Part shown: piece by piece, positions 24,568-37,104 of the stretch | How positions within the stretch are numbered: the stretch's first letter is position 1 | How the letters are laid out: each line of letters opens with the position of its first letter | Origin: Varroa destructor | Taxonomy: Eukaryota > Arthropoda > Arachnida > Mesostigmata > Varroidae | Assembly: GCF_002443255.2 (NCBI RefSeq) | Contig: NW_019211454.1 | Span: forward strand, 32,284,061 to 32,348,060 | Direction of reading: 5' to 3' | DNA: 64,000 bases | Translations under genes and position numbers: made by a program | The notes under the pieces: generated by a model | What the model saw: only the letters and a program-made list of their open reading frames with translations | Told to the model about the DNA's origin: nothing | The model's database searches: none

Positions 24568-27333
24568 ATATTGCATAACAATACCATGCGTAAATTAGCT
24601 CCAGATAGCGGCAAACGTTGCTATTCGACGAACAAACAAACGAGTATGACGCCAACGAAGAGACAGCAAGAGGGAGATAGATAGACTTCTGTTTCTCCTA
24701 TACATCGACACCTATCGACGGTCCAAACGCGGCCAATAGGGGCGTAGTAACATTTTTGGCTACTAGAACGCCTATATTTTAACAGTTCAGCTCCCGATCG
24801 TTTTGCTTGATTGATGGCCGTAGTACTCGTTACTTGCAGTAGCTGAGACACGAGACACGATGACTGCCAGGCCATCGACAAAAAACCGTTAAACTTCTAG
24901 GCAAATAGGTATATTAAAGCTTATTATACGCACGCGTATATGTGTGCTCCGTAGGTACGTTCCGTGTGCACACATTAAACGAAAGCTTCTATTGTCTAAT
25001 GAAATGCACGCTGCTGTTATACTGCCCCTGCTTTTGTCGTTATCACATATATATATATATATATACATATATAGGGTTGTTAAAGGTATTGATCGTTTTT
25101 AAGCCAAAATTATATATTTTTTATATTTTAAACTAATTTCTTTCTTTTCCGTTTTCTACCGTTTTCTAGTAGCACCATAATCTCATTACAATAGAGCTTG
25201 TGAAAAATTCTGACAAGTGATTCTTACGTCTCTCCATTGAGAACAAATAATGCCATTACGAAAGCTCTGCTGAGACCCGAGCCATCCGGAAAGTTTTTAG
25301 AAAGTAGACAAAGACGTCCGGCATTGTCATGGTGGACGACGGCACCTTTTCTATTTACTAGATCCGATGGGTTTTCTTCGATGGTTCGCGGACGATAGAA
25401 ATCCGAGTCAATCGTTCTGCCAGGCAGCTGCGAATTATAATTGACGCTTTATTTCCAATTGCACTAAACACGTAGCGTTACTTTTTTGGCGTCAGTCTGG
25501 GCTTTGCGGCAGACAGGCAGAATCGGAGCACCGTCCTTTTTTTAATATACGTTACCTATTTGCACAATATTGTCCTATGTGGCATCCTTTTCATTAGCCG
25601 TGACCAACAGCTTTAAAGAGATGGCTCGATTTCATCGTGTCTCCGCAGATAGAAATACGATAGAGGAAATTATTTTATGCCAGCTAGTTAGTTGACGATC
25701 TTAGAGCCATTCAATCGTTAATCTTGTTCAACTTTCGCAGAGGTTCTATGAATTTTTTCTTGCTATGCAAAATATCGAAGAAAAAAAACAGATCTTCAAG
25801 CCGTTCTTATCCGAAAGTCTATAGGTCTCGGCAGCGTTTGTTTTCTTGAAAAACTATAAAATCTAGCAATTTTTTACAGGATGTTTACTCATCCTGGAAG
25901 CACCTTAGCTCTGAGTAAAAGCATTTCACCAGACCAGAACGATACACCTACTATTAGCGAAGCTCAGATCAAACCAGCACTAATCCAGTGTCACTCATTG
26001 AACCTAGAATACGTGATCACTCTAAAATGATTTAGATACGCACTCTTTCGACAACTCTATCTATCATATATGTATATACTAGAAATAGATAGAATGGTAG
26101 ATAAAAGGCCTGTTGCCAACCGACAAACTTCACGATGCCAACCAACAAATGAAATGTTGTTTGTTGCGCAAATAAAATGGAAACGATTTTTAATAAACTG
26201 TTTTTAATGAAAATTGCTAGTGGTAATTATCATATACATCAATTGTTGAAACATTACTAAAGCCTGTTACATTAGATCGATTAGGTATCGATGCTAGAGC
26301 AGCGTGCAGTCTTTGTAGTACGTTCTAGAATTGAATCGATAGTCATAACTTGAACTTACTTATAATACTAGAATTAAGTTTGTATACACCTTTAACGACT
26401 AGCTGGTCTCGTGATCTTGAACTATTCACCATTGTACAGTGCTAAATATCGTCTTTTGACAACATACTTTAAAATGACGTTTTAAAACACTGCTAGCAAA
26501 CAACTTCTGTGTGCTTGCCTGCCCTCTTCTAGTTGACAGACATGTTTCATAACTGACTAGAGCCACTTTTGCCTAAGTTCTAGAAATTTTAATTTGAAAA
26601 GTTTCTACCTCAGATAATAATAATAATAATAGCGCTTTTTTACACGCCTAATCTTATCTTAAACCAGGTGCAACAGCTAAAACTTACCGAGCAAAGTTTG
26701 GCCATTTTGAATACACCTCGACCGATCATTGCGTCTAACGAAAGACTCTTGCACGCGACCTATACACTTGCGCTCATTTTTATGAAGTACCAACCAACTG
26801 GGTGGGTTAACGTCGGCCTAAGCCACTTTATTCGATACTGGCCTTCGACCGTAAAGCCAAGTTTCTTGTAAGCCCTATGTTGAAAAACAATATACATAGA
26901 TAGGCTTTATCTGTTTAACGTACAAGGTAGAGGCGATACACTCGTCCACAAAGACGTATAACCTTGAAGAAAAATTTTAACTTGAGCTTGTTGCCTAAAT
27001 TGACAAAAACTCAGATAACCGTCTCTAAGACTAAGTATCCAAGCCGACCTAATATTAGTTGGCTTATAGGCCAACGCGAACAATGCTGTTGTAACTTTGA
27101 TAGCAACAGCAGCGGTAGCGATATAAGGCATGGACATCGAACCCGAATTCCGGGCCATTGCACGGCATTTTCACGCTGTAAAAGTATCTAAAATGCTATG
27201 ACCCATTCCAGTAGCAGTGTCACTGCCCAATCAAAAGTAGCACGACGTTATGAATTGGTATTTCTGTGTTCCGTTACGTAATTGTAACGCTGTTCATAGA
27301 GATAATGATAACAACGACAACAACGCCGAGATT

Positions 27334-27357
27334 ACCACCACCACCACCACCACCACC
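27334..27357. repeat. ACC trinucleotide repeat, eight units
   Basis: Eight perfect ACC units followed by a short ATT run (from about 27361). The surrounding tract (27300-27650) is triplet-biased on the plus strand. Confidence 0.9.
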
Positions 27358-30300
27358 GTCATTATTATTATTAGCATCATCGTCGTTGCCGCCATCGCCG
27401 TCACGCGATGATGGCTTCCTTCTTTTGCTCGCCTGCTGTCTTTGCTCCTCTTCAATGGGTCACCAGAACGCGATCGTAACTGTTGCTGGCTTCAGCATAC
27501 CGCTAGAGCGTTCAGATGCTCCGCAACTCGGTTGACGCCGTCAGCAGTTGCTGCAGCAGCAAGCTCTAAGTTGTTGCTGATTTCTGAAGACAATCACAGC
27601 AGAGGTCTGGCTGATAGCGTGATAGAAACAGCTACGTACAAATAATCATGATCAGCATCATCGTCACCATAATCTGCGTCGTTGCAAATTTGGCAAAAAA
27701 GAAAAACGTTTCTAAAAACCTCACTGACGGCTAGCGGAACCAAGTCAAGTCATGCCACGCGATGGCCAAAGCCGCTGACCATCAACAAAGTAACAAATAG
27801 CAAGAAACAAGAGCAGAACCAGCAATGCGGCGGAGCAGAGATGTAAGGGAAACAAATAGAAAAACGGGCCACCGTCACCACTACACCTCGTGTTCCCTCT
27901 GTTGTTCTACCCTCATTGGAAAAGGTCAGAGCAAGCAGCGTATTATAGCATTAAGACAATTCTACTTATATAAGTAGGATTTCTTTTTCTACAATCAGGA
28001 CTCGTAGTATGTATGATGGCCCTCCTAGCTAGAACCGGAACGAAGACACTAGTTTACTATGACGACAGACGATAGATGATAAGGTGGTAACCTCATTACT
28101 ACCTGCGCGACCCCACCGTGACTCGTCCTCTTTCGCTTCTTGCCTGTGTTCACAATAGCAGCGCTTTCACAGCGTACTGGCCAATTCATATTTTACAATT
28201 ACATATGTATACCCTGATAACAAAACAGATGTGCGCTTTTTTCTAATGTAGATTCTAACCGTTTATTTACCGGCACCAATAGACGATATTGAGTAGATAT
28301 GCACACTTGGCATACTAGCTAAGTTGCTCAATTTCACTTGAAGGGACGACGAAACAAATTCGCATACATCACAGGCCTTTACGACTGTCTCAGCCATTAG
28401 TCGTAGCATCGGCACACCGGTCGCCAGGTAAATCGGAAGCTATTGAAAACGATGACGACGAAGGAAACAGTGAAGTCGATGACGACCATGACGAGACGAC
28501 GAAAAAAAGGAATCAGTTTATTGCAGTCAGTAACCACCTAGCGATTAAGCAAACCAGATGGAGGGATAGACAAAGCGAGCGCGTCATTATGCACAGATTC
28601 ATTGTTCTGTGACCATTGGTTGTTGTCATTATTACGGCTGTTATCTGCGAACGTTGCTCACTATGAGTGAAAGCAATATAGGATTCTTAGAAAAGCTAAA
28701 AATCAATAGTTTAAAGTAATTATTATTAGTGACGTATTGTATATTACAATCACAGAAGTGATTCCACAGGCGATCCATGTAAAAGTACCAGCCAGCCTTT
28801 GACAAATGTTAGCGGTTATCGACATAATCGTTACCATCGTCGGCAGGGCTGTGACACAGTGACCGTAGCTTTAAGCGAAAAAAAAAACCAGAGCAATCAA
28901 CTGTTGTTAGCTGTTGAATTTTTTGACAATCACGCAAACGGTGTGCTGGCCGATAGTGTTAAACGTGCGTAGTAACAGCAGTATTAGAAACGGGAAGATT
29001 CCTATCTTAAAACACCAGTCCGTTAATCAGCTTCGCTACCGCCGCCCTTTTAACAGTGATTGTTAGTGGACTTAAAAATCGCTCTGGAATTGTGCGTTCG
29101 CCTGTCACTCAGTCGATGGACGGCGTTCTGCGGGAACCACTAAAGAAACAGAATCCTCTTACGGCAAAAGCAACTGGATCAAAGGCCCAAATCCAAGACG
29201 AACTTGACCATGAAGACCGTGGCGTCAACTGTAACAGCCCGGTGCCCAGCAGTCACCACCGCACTGGCTATCGTCCTTGTTGGTCGTCAGCGTTTCCGTT
29301 TGTCCGAAAATACGGCAGGAGTTGTCAAACTAGAAGAAGGAGGGAACAGAGAATGAAAGGAGAATGCGATACAAGAAAACCTCAGAGTAAAAAAAAGAAC
29401 AAGACTGAGACTCCGAATTGGCAGTTGCACCCGTTAGATTAGAAGTATATGTCGGTCCAATGTACTTGTTGTATTCGAGAAGAGACAATGTATCGAAAAA
29501 AGCAAGCACTTTAGCGCGCAGAAATAGGGCCGGGAGCACCTTGTGATGAAGCGAGACAACTTGTACAAAACGGTATTAATTAAGCTAGCAGTAAAAACAT
29601 TGAAAAATAAGAGTAAAAGAACACCTCTGTTGATAATGGTTGTTAAATTAAGTATTTCACGATGGCTACAGGCCTCCTTTTCCCCCTACGCCCTACCGGT
29701 GACCGGTTACATCGGTCATCTGCGGTCGCATGTGACGATCCGACCATCCAGTCGAAGAAGCTGACGCGTCCGACACGTCGCTCACAAATTACGCCACTTG
29801 TCTTTTCTCGTCATTGGATAATCGGCGCATTAAGGCCACTCATCAATAAACCCATCAAAAAACAAAAAGGTCGATTGTGATGATAGTGGTCGGGATGATG
29901 AGATACATTTCGAATACGGATCACCTGCAGATCGTCAAGATCAGAGCGAGAAAGATAGAAAAAAGATAAAAAAAACTAAACAGTAATAGCCGCAGACCGC
30001 TCCCAGCTTGCGGACCGCGATACGGCAGCGTCCTATGGCAAACGCGCAGGAAGCCACTTATGGGCGAAATAACGAAAAGCACTCTGCCTTTTTCTTCTGT
30101 TGATTTCATAAATAGATCGACTCAACTTGACCCCAATAGCTATATAGCATATCTGTGACAAATCGATATCTCAACAGACATTCGTATATGTCAAAGTTTG
30201 GTTGAACTTGCTTATGCTACCGTCATTACCGTTTCAATGACTGGTGTCGTTTAAGCGTTCCAAATGAACAGAGCCAGTGGTTGGCAAAAGATGCATCAGT

Positions 30301-30963
30301 AAAACGGAGCTACGTTTAGTTTGTGTAGAGTCTACAGTTAATTAAGCGATTGTTATAAAGATAATTATCTCTTTCATATATGAGCTTGATAGCATATATA
30401 TATTTCAAATGTAAAACAAATCTTTCTGTTTGAAATTTCCTGTTGCGCTGGAAGCCCTGACATCAATGAGAAGGTCAACCTGTGGCCACGCGCTGTTCAC
30501 CGTATTATAACTATTAGTCCACAACATCGACTATTATCGTGCAATAGATTCTTTCACTGTTTACTAGTATCATAGACTATTCTTGCGTTGATCTTGTGTG
30601 AGCTATTTAAAATAATAATATTTACCAGTTGTGTTATTCTTGTATCCACACAGACACCTAAATAAATGGAAGCTCCCTCTGTCATGTCTGCTCAGAATGG
30701 GGCCCTCTAAAAATCTGTTCTCGTCGTAGTCTTTCAGTTAGGCTTTAAAAAAGTTAAACATAATGGTATTGCTGGAAATTGACAGACTCTCCTGAGGTCT
30801 CACATGGGTGATGATGCGTTCGTCAAAAAGGGTGAAGTAAATGCATAGGAAGATGATTGGGCTTAGAAAAAAAACACCAAGCATTTGCTGTTTTTAGATT
30901 ATGAGAAAAAAAAAATACTTTTGTGACAGTTTTTTTTTGTCACCGCTGTTGTATGCAGATGTG

Positions 30964-30991
30964 CATACATACATACATACATACATACATA
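30964..30991. repeat. CATA tetranucleotide repeat, seven units
   Basis: Seven perfect CATA units plus a partial eighth. Confidence 0.95.
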
Positions 30992-31234
30992 CATTAGTAT
31001 GTCGCACAACGTCCGCTAACTAGTGAATTGCTTGCCCATACCATTCCTAAAGCACTCGTACCTTGTTGTTGACTAATCTTTCGTCATGATCGCTCTATGG
31101 GAAAAAAAAGGCAGAAACAGAACCTCTTAGTGCAATGCCGTTGAGACTTACGCAGAATGGAACACAGAGCAAAAAGCGGGCAGTTGTATTAGCAGTCGTC
31201 TAGTATAAGGGATACCCTCAACGAGCGAATTATA

Positions 31235-32105
31235 ATGGGGGATTCGAACCATGATCGTGGCTGCAGCCACTGCTACTCCTGCTGCGGCTGCTTTCGCAAA
31301 CTAAAAATTTTGTTGACTGGTGCGGTCCGTTCACTCTCGGAGCTGTCGCTACTTGCTGGCAGAGTGAGTTGCCACGCAAACATGAACAGCATTGTCTCCC
31401 GTAAACAGAGAGCTCTCTCTCTGTTCGTCTCAAGTGGAACGAGAGAAAGAAGCCCCGGGGTCAGTGGAAGCAGGCAGTGGCTTCATCGACAACGGTAGTG
31501 GCGTTAGGTAGCCGGTCAGTCAAACAATCAGCTAGCAATGGAGGTGTGCACGGGGGCGCGCGACATAACTTGCTTGAGGCGCTAATTCTGCAGGACCCCC
31601 TATGACTGCCGCCGCCGCCGCCGCCGCCGCCGCCGCTATCGCCGCGTCGTGACAGTAGCAGGACCGGAAGGAGCCGGGACGCGCCAAGTGGAAGTAGACA
31701 GGCAACAAAGCAGCGGCAGGGGACAAAGCAGCAGCAAAGTCCTCCCTTTTTGTACCAGTCAGCCAGCCAGCAGCGACAGCCGTGGATTCAACCTACTGTG
31801 AGCACTCTCGTCTTCTGCTTTCGACAGCGCATAACAACAATAAAACCGAATATGCTAGTCCCGCTACCCATCCTCTTTTGGAGCGACTAAACACAGTACG
31901 CTGAAGCCTTGGCGAACTCTTCGCACTGTTGTCCGTGCTCTGTGGAGTACCCCAAGACCAGGCGACGCTTGTTCTTCTTTTGTTCCCCATAAGGAGCAAG
32001 GACGACGAATAAGACAACGAACGTAGAGGAAAACATCAGCAGATCTGCTACTGCTACTGCTGTTCGACGAACGCACTAAGAGCTGCTAGGACGTGCTGGT
32101 GATCG
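31235..32105 (+). other. Possible 5' untranslated exon ending in a consensus splice donor
   Basis: A GC- and CpG-rich tract containing a GCC run, with CG|GTGAGT at its right end (GT at 32106-32107). A second donor-like AGA|GTGAGT lies at 31363-31364. Upstream of the right-hand donor all three plus-strand frames carry stops within about 60 bases, so the end of the tract is non-coding on that strand. A CpG-rich leader that ends at a strong donor is typical of a first exon in an arthropod gene with long introns. The start is not defined; the boundary given is where GC content rises. No TATA box or poly(A) signal was identified. Confidence 0.25.
31608..31634. repeat. GCC trinucleotide repeat, nine units
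   Basis: Nine perfect GCC units inside the GC-rich leader-like tract. On the minus strand they would read as Ala or Gly runs, which makes antisense open frames there artefactual. Confidence 0.95.
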
Positions 32106-34529
32106 GTGAGTCTACGGTTGGCCTTCAGCCTGTCACTCGTTCCAGTGGAATGAGGTTGTTACTACCACTGCTCGAAACAACTGCCTTTTTTTCGGCGCTC
32201 GTATATATATATATATATAGGTGGACGCAGCATCGTTGATAACTGGATAGCGGTTAGTGGCCTATTTGGGCATGGTATCCTTCGCTGACAAAAAAAATCA
32301 CTCCTAGCAGAGAATAGCTGAACACCACGATCTGACAATAATGTAACATTACTGCGATCATTTGAAATCGTAGATCGGAACAACTTGACGTCAAGTATCA
32401 CCAGAACGGGAAGAACTTCCCTTGAGGCTGATAATACGTATTGTGTCGCCTTCTGTGTCAGTGGAGAAGAACTGTAATAGTCTAAGACGCTCATTATTAT
32501 CATCGCAGCACTCATGAGTAATGTGCGTAACAAGCCTATAAAATTAAATACAGAAAACTAGTTAACCTTCCGCTATCTTCTCACATAGTCTGGCCCTAAG
32601 TGTCGTTCAGAAACTGTTAGATTATTTCCGATTCTTTCAGATGGCTTCCCACAGAAAGTGAATGACCGTGAGTATCGTCTTGAAGCCTGAGAACTTAGAT
32701 AGTAGAAGGTCTTTGATGTCTGCCCGTGCATCAGTACGGTAACAGTAATTTTCCCCAATAGCACCGTGACTACTGAAGACGCTGTCTATCGTCCCGTTGT
32801 AATGGATATTAGTACCGAGATAATTGACGCGCACACATACGTATATCTACAATTTTTCCACGTCAAGTCTTCCTTAAAATATCAATTTATTTAACGGCAC
32901 ATCGGAATATAGCAATCTTGCCAGTAGCAACAAAGATAATTTTTTCGGCATGATTAACTTTCTCAAAGAGCTCTACTGGCCGTCCACGCTGCCATTAGCA
33001 GCCCCTAAGCAACCAGCAGCCGCACTATGATAATAGCATCCCAACGTTTCTATCATCTTTTAGAATTGCGCATTAAGTTCTGCAATTGTAAGACAGTGCA
33101 GGAAATTCAATCAAGTTCTTCCCTTCCAGAACATATGCTGACAGGCGGTCGCCAGGGTTCGATTAACAACATATAGCAGCGTGGCTGGCAGATGCAACAT
33201 CGCGCACCCGTAGGCCCTTGGGTACATACAGGTTGTGGCACCCGTCGCCGTAAGCCCGTGATACGGATGTGCGCCATCTTGAAGTATCACATCTCTTGCG
33301 ATGGAATAATCGAAACCCAATTTGCATCAATGGCTACTGGCGTAACAACGTCGATTTAGTTACACATCACTTTGGAGGCAGCAGCATAGCCGCCGCCGCT
33401 GTTTCGAACGTCGGGCGAGAACGTTTTAAAAAACCGTTAGCGTTCATTACACCCTGAGTGATCAGGCAGGTGCGCGACCAAGTGCATATGATGGTTGCCC
33501 AGTGGCTTTGCATCACTTAACGTAACGCCTTTTTCTTATTCCGTTCTATCTGTTGCTTATTAATTGTTATTGCTACTAACAAAGTCGCTCGCTGTGATTG
33601 TTTCTGCTGCCTATGTAACTGTCTTCTTCAACACTGTCAACCGCTACAAACAGCCTGCTTGTACAGTAGATAGCCAGCGCACAGACGCGGGACAGAATCG
33701 TACCGTTTGCTGTCTATCATTGCAAACGACCTACCGATAGATCGACCAAATAAACAAGTATCTATGATCGGATCTGCCAGGCAGATCTCGTGCAGTAAGA
33801 TAGGGTGTAAGAGCGACGCGAATATATGTTTAAGCATGTAACACGTTATAGGTGCAGCATATAGATAGCAGTAGTTTTCACAGGCGTAACCAGCCCGCCT
33901 AGCGCGTCTCGCTGCGCAGAAGGCCATCAGCGTAACCTTCCCTTCCGTCCGCTGTAGTCATCCTCGTCGTTCTGCTATTGCTGATAATGATGACATCAGT
34001 TATGTATTGGTGCCAAAAGTCTCTGGGTGTATATTGCTGGCGCGGCGGTTGGTCGGTGGGAAAGAAACGTATTATTTCTGTCGCTTCCGCAAGAACAACG
34101 TTCCGTCCCCTTAGCATCTTCACTTACGCTGGTCCTTGCTTGATTTATCGTACGGGTAGCGTAGCAGTAAGACAGTTCATGTGTGAATTGCTACTGGCTG
34201 CACTCAAGCTTTCCGCTTTCCTGTATTCCTAGGCCGACGATAAGCAGTTGGCAATCGAGCCTCAACAGCGCAGGAATTGCAGTGATCACGTGTTCGACTC
34301 GCCAGGACGGTAATGAAATAATAGTGCGATGTCACTGACCCAGCTAGCTACAGTTAGCTACGACTGCACTGGCTGTCTGCCCAGTCCATGCTGCTCGACC
34401 GACTCACAAATTGGGCACCGCCAAGACGAAAGTACAACGGAGTATGGGAAGGATGAACGAGGTTTGTTTTCGGGAGCATGACGAAAACCATGAACAGAAC
34501 GAGAGACGGCGGCACTCCCTGCGATCGAA
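32106..34529. other. No supported gene; would be intron if the upstream donor is used
   Basis: Mixed-composition DNA with a short AT run near 32203-32219. Open frames are at or below about 123 codons and overlap on both strands without splice or codon support. Confidence 0.45.
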
Positions 34530-35087
34530 TCAACGACAGGTATACGTGTGCTTGTGTGAGACGTACAGGCACACAAACACGTAAAAGGAAGGAAAAACAA
34601 GAAGGGAAGGAGCAAGTAGAGCTCCGCGTGTATAGTATAGGATAGTATGGACACAAAGACAACAGATCCGCTCGATCACATACAGAGACTTGCCGGATCG
34701 ATATGATACCCAGGCCTTCTTTTTTGCTGGCATCAGTGGCAGCAGCAAAGGCATCAGCGATAGACTAGACGGGCTTGAAATAGAAAGAGAGTAAGAGTGA
34801 ACCTTCGAGGTACCGTTGATCATACGGATCTCAATGAGTGAATTTGCAAGGGCAACAGAAAGAACAGTAGCAGCGGCGATAGCGTCAGAGGTTATGGGAA
34901 GTCCAGGATGTCGATTCGACTTAGCTTGGTCGATCGAGTCTGCCTTGCACTCTTCCTCGTCTTTTCGCCCTTCGTCGTAACATTCTGTCTTTGATTCCAA
35001 CTTGCGTTTATATTCGTTTTCCTGCCCCCTTTTTCTCTTCGTCTGTCCCACGAAGTTGCTTTTGTTCCTGTTGCTGCTGTTAGTGCA
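34530..35087 (-). CDS. Candidate coding exon, Lys/Glu-rich then hydrophobic, unknown family
   Basis: The open frame runs from a stop at 35112-35114 to TGA at 34530-34532, about 194 codons, the longest interior frame found. A reasonable acceptor (pyrimidine tract then CAG at 35088-35090) would give phase-0 entry at 35087. The first 70 residues are rich in Lys, Glu, Arg and Asp, with purine-rich first codon positions; then comes an alanine-rich segment (around DAIAAATVLSVALANSL) and a hydrophobic, Cys/Tyr-rich tail. No domain is recognised. The tract is GC-rich and several frames on both strands are open here, which raises the chance of a spurious ORF. Confidence 0.2.
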   Translation of the reverse strand, partial: CTNSSNRNKSNFVGQTKRKRGQENEYKRKLESKTECYDEGRKDEEECKADSIDQAKSNRHPGLPITSDAIAAATVLSVALANSLIEIRMINGTSKVHSYSLSISSPSSLSLMPLLLPLMPAKKKAWVSYRSGKSLYVIERICCLCVHTILYYTRGALLAPSLLVFPSFYVFVCLYVSHKHTYTCR

Positions 35088-35144
35088 CTGCGAATCAGAA
35101 TGAACCTGAGGCTACGGGCCAAAGCCATTGGCATAAACTGACAG

Positions 35145-35285
35145 GATAAACAGCGGAATAGCAAAAAGGACAACGCCGACGAACTAAAGGGAGAAGAAGA
35201 GTACTTGGCCGGCAGTCACTGCACCGGCCTCGCCAGAGCAAATCAAGGTGCTTGCGCTTCAGTAATTACTGAAGAACAGGCCGAG
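35145..35285 (+). CDS. Candidate internal coding exon, 47 codons, strong splice donor
   Basis: The exon ends at GAG|GTAAGT (GT at 35286-35287), a perfect consensus donor. The frame ending on that complete codon is open back to a TGA, and a CAG at 35142-35144 could be the acceptor, giving exactly 47 codons with phase 0 at both ends. The peptide is hydrophilic and acidic in the middle (ADELKGEEEYLAG) and ends ITEEQAE. First codon positions are strikingly purine-rich. Against it, the acceptor's pyrimidine tract is weak, there is no ATG in the exon, and no phase-compatible next exon could be proved. A strong acceptor at 36451 would be phase-compatible but leads to a stop after 50 codons. Function unknown. 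Confidence 0.25.
35257..35274. repeat. Perfect 18-bp palindrome next to a splice donor
   Basis: CTTCAGTAATTACTGAAG is its own reverse complement and ends 11 bases before the GAG|GTAAGT donor at 35285/35286. It has a TAATTA homeodomain-type core. It could be a protein-binding site, or an RNA stem that affects use of the donor. Confidence 0.85.
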
Positions 35286-36629
35286 GTAAGTGGTTGGGTG
35301 AGCAGAAGTTTAATTGGGTGACACTATAAATAGCATAGGTAGCAATGTACTTGGTAATAATGATCGTACTAGTTGTAGTGGCTGTAGTAGCAGGGTTGGG
35401 GACAGCGAATTCTCCGGAAGGCAGCTAAATTTCGTTGCTACCGCTGTACTCTTGTGTTACCAGTGCTGATGCGCGTAGAGACGGACAGGCGAGCGGACGA
35501 CTTATGAATTTTACCGCCTGCCTTAGGACAACTTATCTCCTTCGTGTTTTCTATATTATTTTTTCTTCTTCTATTTGTGTTGTTGTCGCCGTCGTCATTG
35601 CTGTCGTTATAGTCGTTGTTACTCTGTCTGCCGTCGGGACAGAGCCGGATCTTCCGGGCAGGTCCGACGAGTTATTTCATTTTTTTGGCTCAAGAATTGA
35701 GTGACACGCCTGCTACACCGGCTTGCCCCGCTTCTGTTGTTACTGTCCATCTTGTCACTATTATTGCTATTATTAAGTAATATCAGTTTTGTATCGCCTT
35801 CGATTTCAATGTCAGAACGACCTTTACCGTTAACAACTGTACATGCAAGATGGCAACAAGAATACTTGACACTGCGGCGGCTGGGGTTGAAAGCAGAAGA
35901 ACTGGTAGATTTTATGTTAACTATAAGTTGTCACGAGACGTAGACGAGAAAGTATAGCGATTTATCCATTCGTCTAACAGCGGCCTGACAGATAGCTCGA
36001 CAAAAATGTCTCGTTTGCCATCTTTCTCCTCCCATCTGTATTGATTCTTCATTAGCATCAGCGGTACTAATCTCGCTTTTCCATTTTGTCTGCTCGCGCA
36101 CGCTTTTGTCGACGTCTAAGCGACAGATCAACCGCTGCTATTGCTGTTAACGACTGCAGCTGTGCCAGCTGCAAAAGACGGCTTTTATTAGGGTTAACCC
36201 TTAAAACCAAGCATAGTGGAAAGATTATTATAAAGTGTATTTAATTCGTTTGTATGTTTGCACCCACTAACATTAGACTGAGCGGAAAAAAAAACGGACA
36301 AGGCACTCCTTAAGTTTGCCCCTTCGACTGGCGACGTTGAGTGTATCCGCCGCTTTATCCCCTATACCTTATTCATTTACTATTCGCCCCGCTTATATTT
36401 TTTATTCTCTTTTTCTGTACCTTTCGCACTTTTTTCAAAAGCTACAGTTGAGGACCGGTTATGGCAGGACCCAGAATCTCCCACACGCGCCTAAGCTTAG
36501 TTCTCCCACTAGAAGCCATTGGCCCTGCTGGAAAAACTGGCAGACAGCAATTCGACGTACAATGGAGGATCTCTACTTAATGTGTTCATTCGGTCATTAA
36601 AATTGATAGTCCTGATTTCGCCGTTTCAG

Positions 36630-37104
36630 TGAACTTGCTGCAGCAACGGCGTCAAAAGCACTGAAAGCAAACGTACTTCGGTCGCGGTCTTCGTATATAT
36701 GTTCCTGCCCGTGTTTGGACGGCCTGTCCACCCGGCCAGGATGGTTAGTGCTTGTAGCGGCGTTTGATGTGCGCGCACTATCTCACATGGCCTGCCATTG
36801 CCTCCCTGGAGCAGATCAGGAGTTCCCTGATCTGAGTTGTAGCACTGCAAAGCGCTGTCTTCTCCACTGTTCGCTTTGCCGTAGCGGAACCAGCCCGGGT
36901 CGCGGCAAGCCGCCCAGGTTAGTTCGACCCAGCCCGCCAAGTTTTCATATCCAAACGGCAAACGACAGCACCAACGGGCGGAGTTTGCTGCTTGATTTTA
37001 GGGCGTACAGGTACGGGAAAGAGGGGGCCATCAGGGCGGGCCGGGTGAGGGCGACTTATTTACCAGTACACCGACATTGCCATTGCTGTTGGAACGAAAC
37101 ATAG
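36630..37104 (+). CDS. Candidate Cys-rich coding exon, unknown family
   Basis: A good acceptor (TTTCGCCGTTTCAG, AG at 36628-36629) is followed after one base by an open frame of 157 codons plus TAG/TAA-type stop at 37102-37104; the frame is closed by TGA just 13 bases before the AG. Possible donors inside it are CAG|GTTAGT (36917/36918), CAG|GTACGG (near 37011) and CGG|GTGAGG (near 37045), so the real exon could be shorter. The product has clustered cysteines (for example CSCPC, then CHCLPG, and CLLHCSLC) that resemble a small extracellular module, but I cannot assign a family. The tract is GC-rich, and a 111-codon antisense frame overlaps, so chance is a real alternative. Confidence 0.22.
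36812..36834. repeat. Hairpin with perfect 9-bp arms, 5-nt loop
   Basis: CAGATCAGG at 36812-36820 pairs perfectly with 36826-36834 around AGTTC. It lies inside the candidate exon at 36630-37104. Confidence 0.85.

Larger units (their letters stand above)
15820..31234. other. Large region without a supported gene
   Basis: About 15 kb of AT-rich intergenic or intronic DNA. It holds microsatellites (AT at 22881-22930, GAT at 23496-23516, CAG at 24243-24263, ACC at 27334-27357, CATA at 30964-30991), a hairpin at 16475-16511 and the perfect palindrome at 24487-24528. Acceptor-like sites with short downstream frames occur at about 21836, 23218 and 25740 on the plus strand, but such pairs are expected by chance. 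No transposase, reverse transcriptase or tRNA was recognised. Confidence 0.5.

Noticed and set aside
25741..25824. Strong acceptor followed by a 27-codon frame rich in Phe, Glu and Lys
   Set aside because: Short, with no matching upstream exon or homologue recognised.
31238..31260. GGATTCGAACC-like stretch resembling a tRNA T-arm on the minus strand
   Set aside because: The T-stem does not pair beyond two base pairs and no acceptor or anticodon stem is visible.
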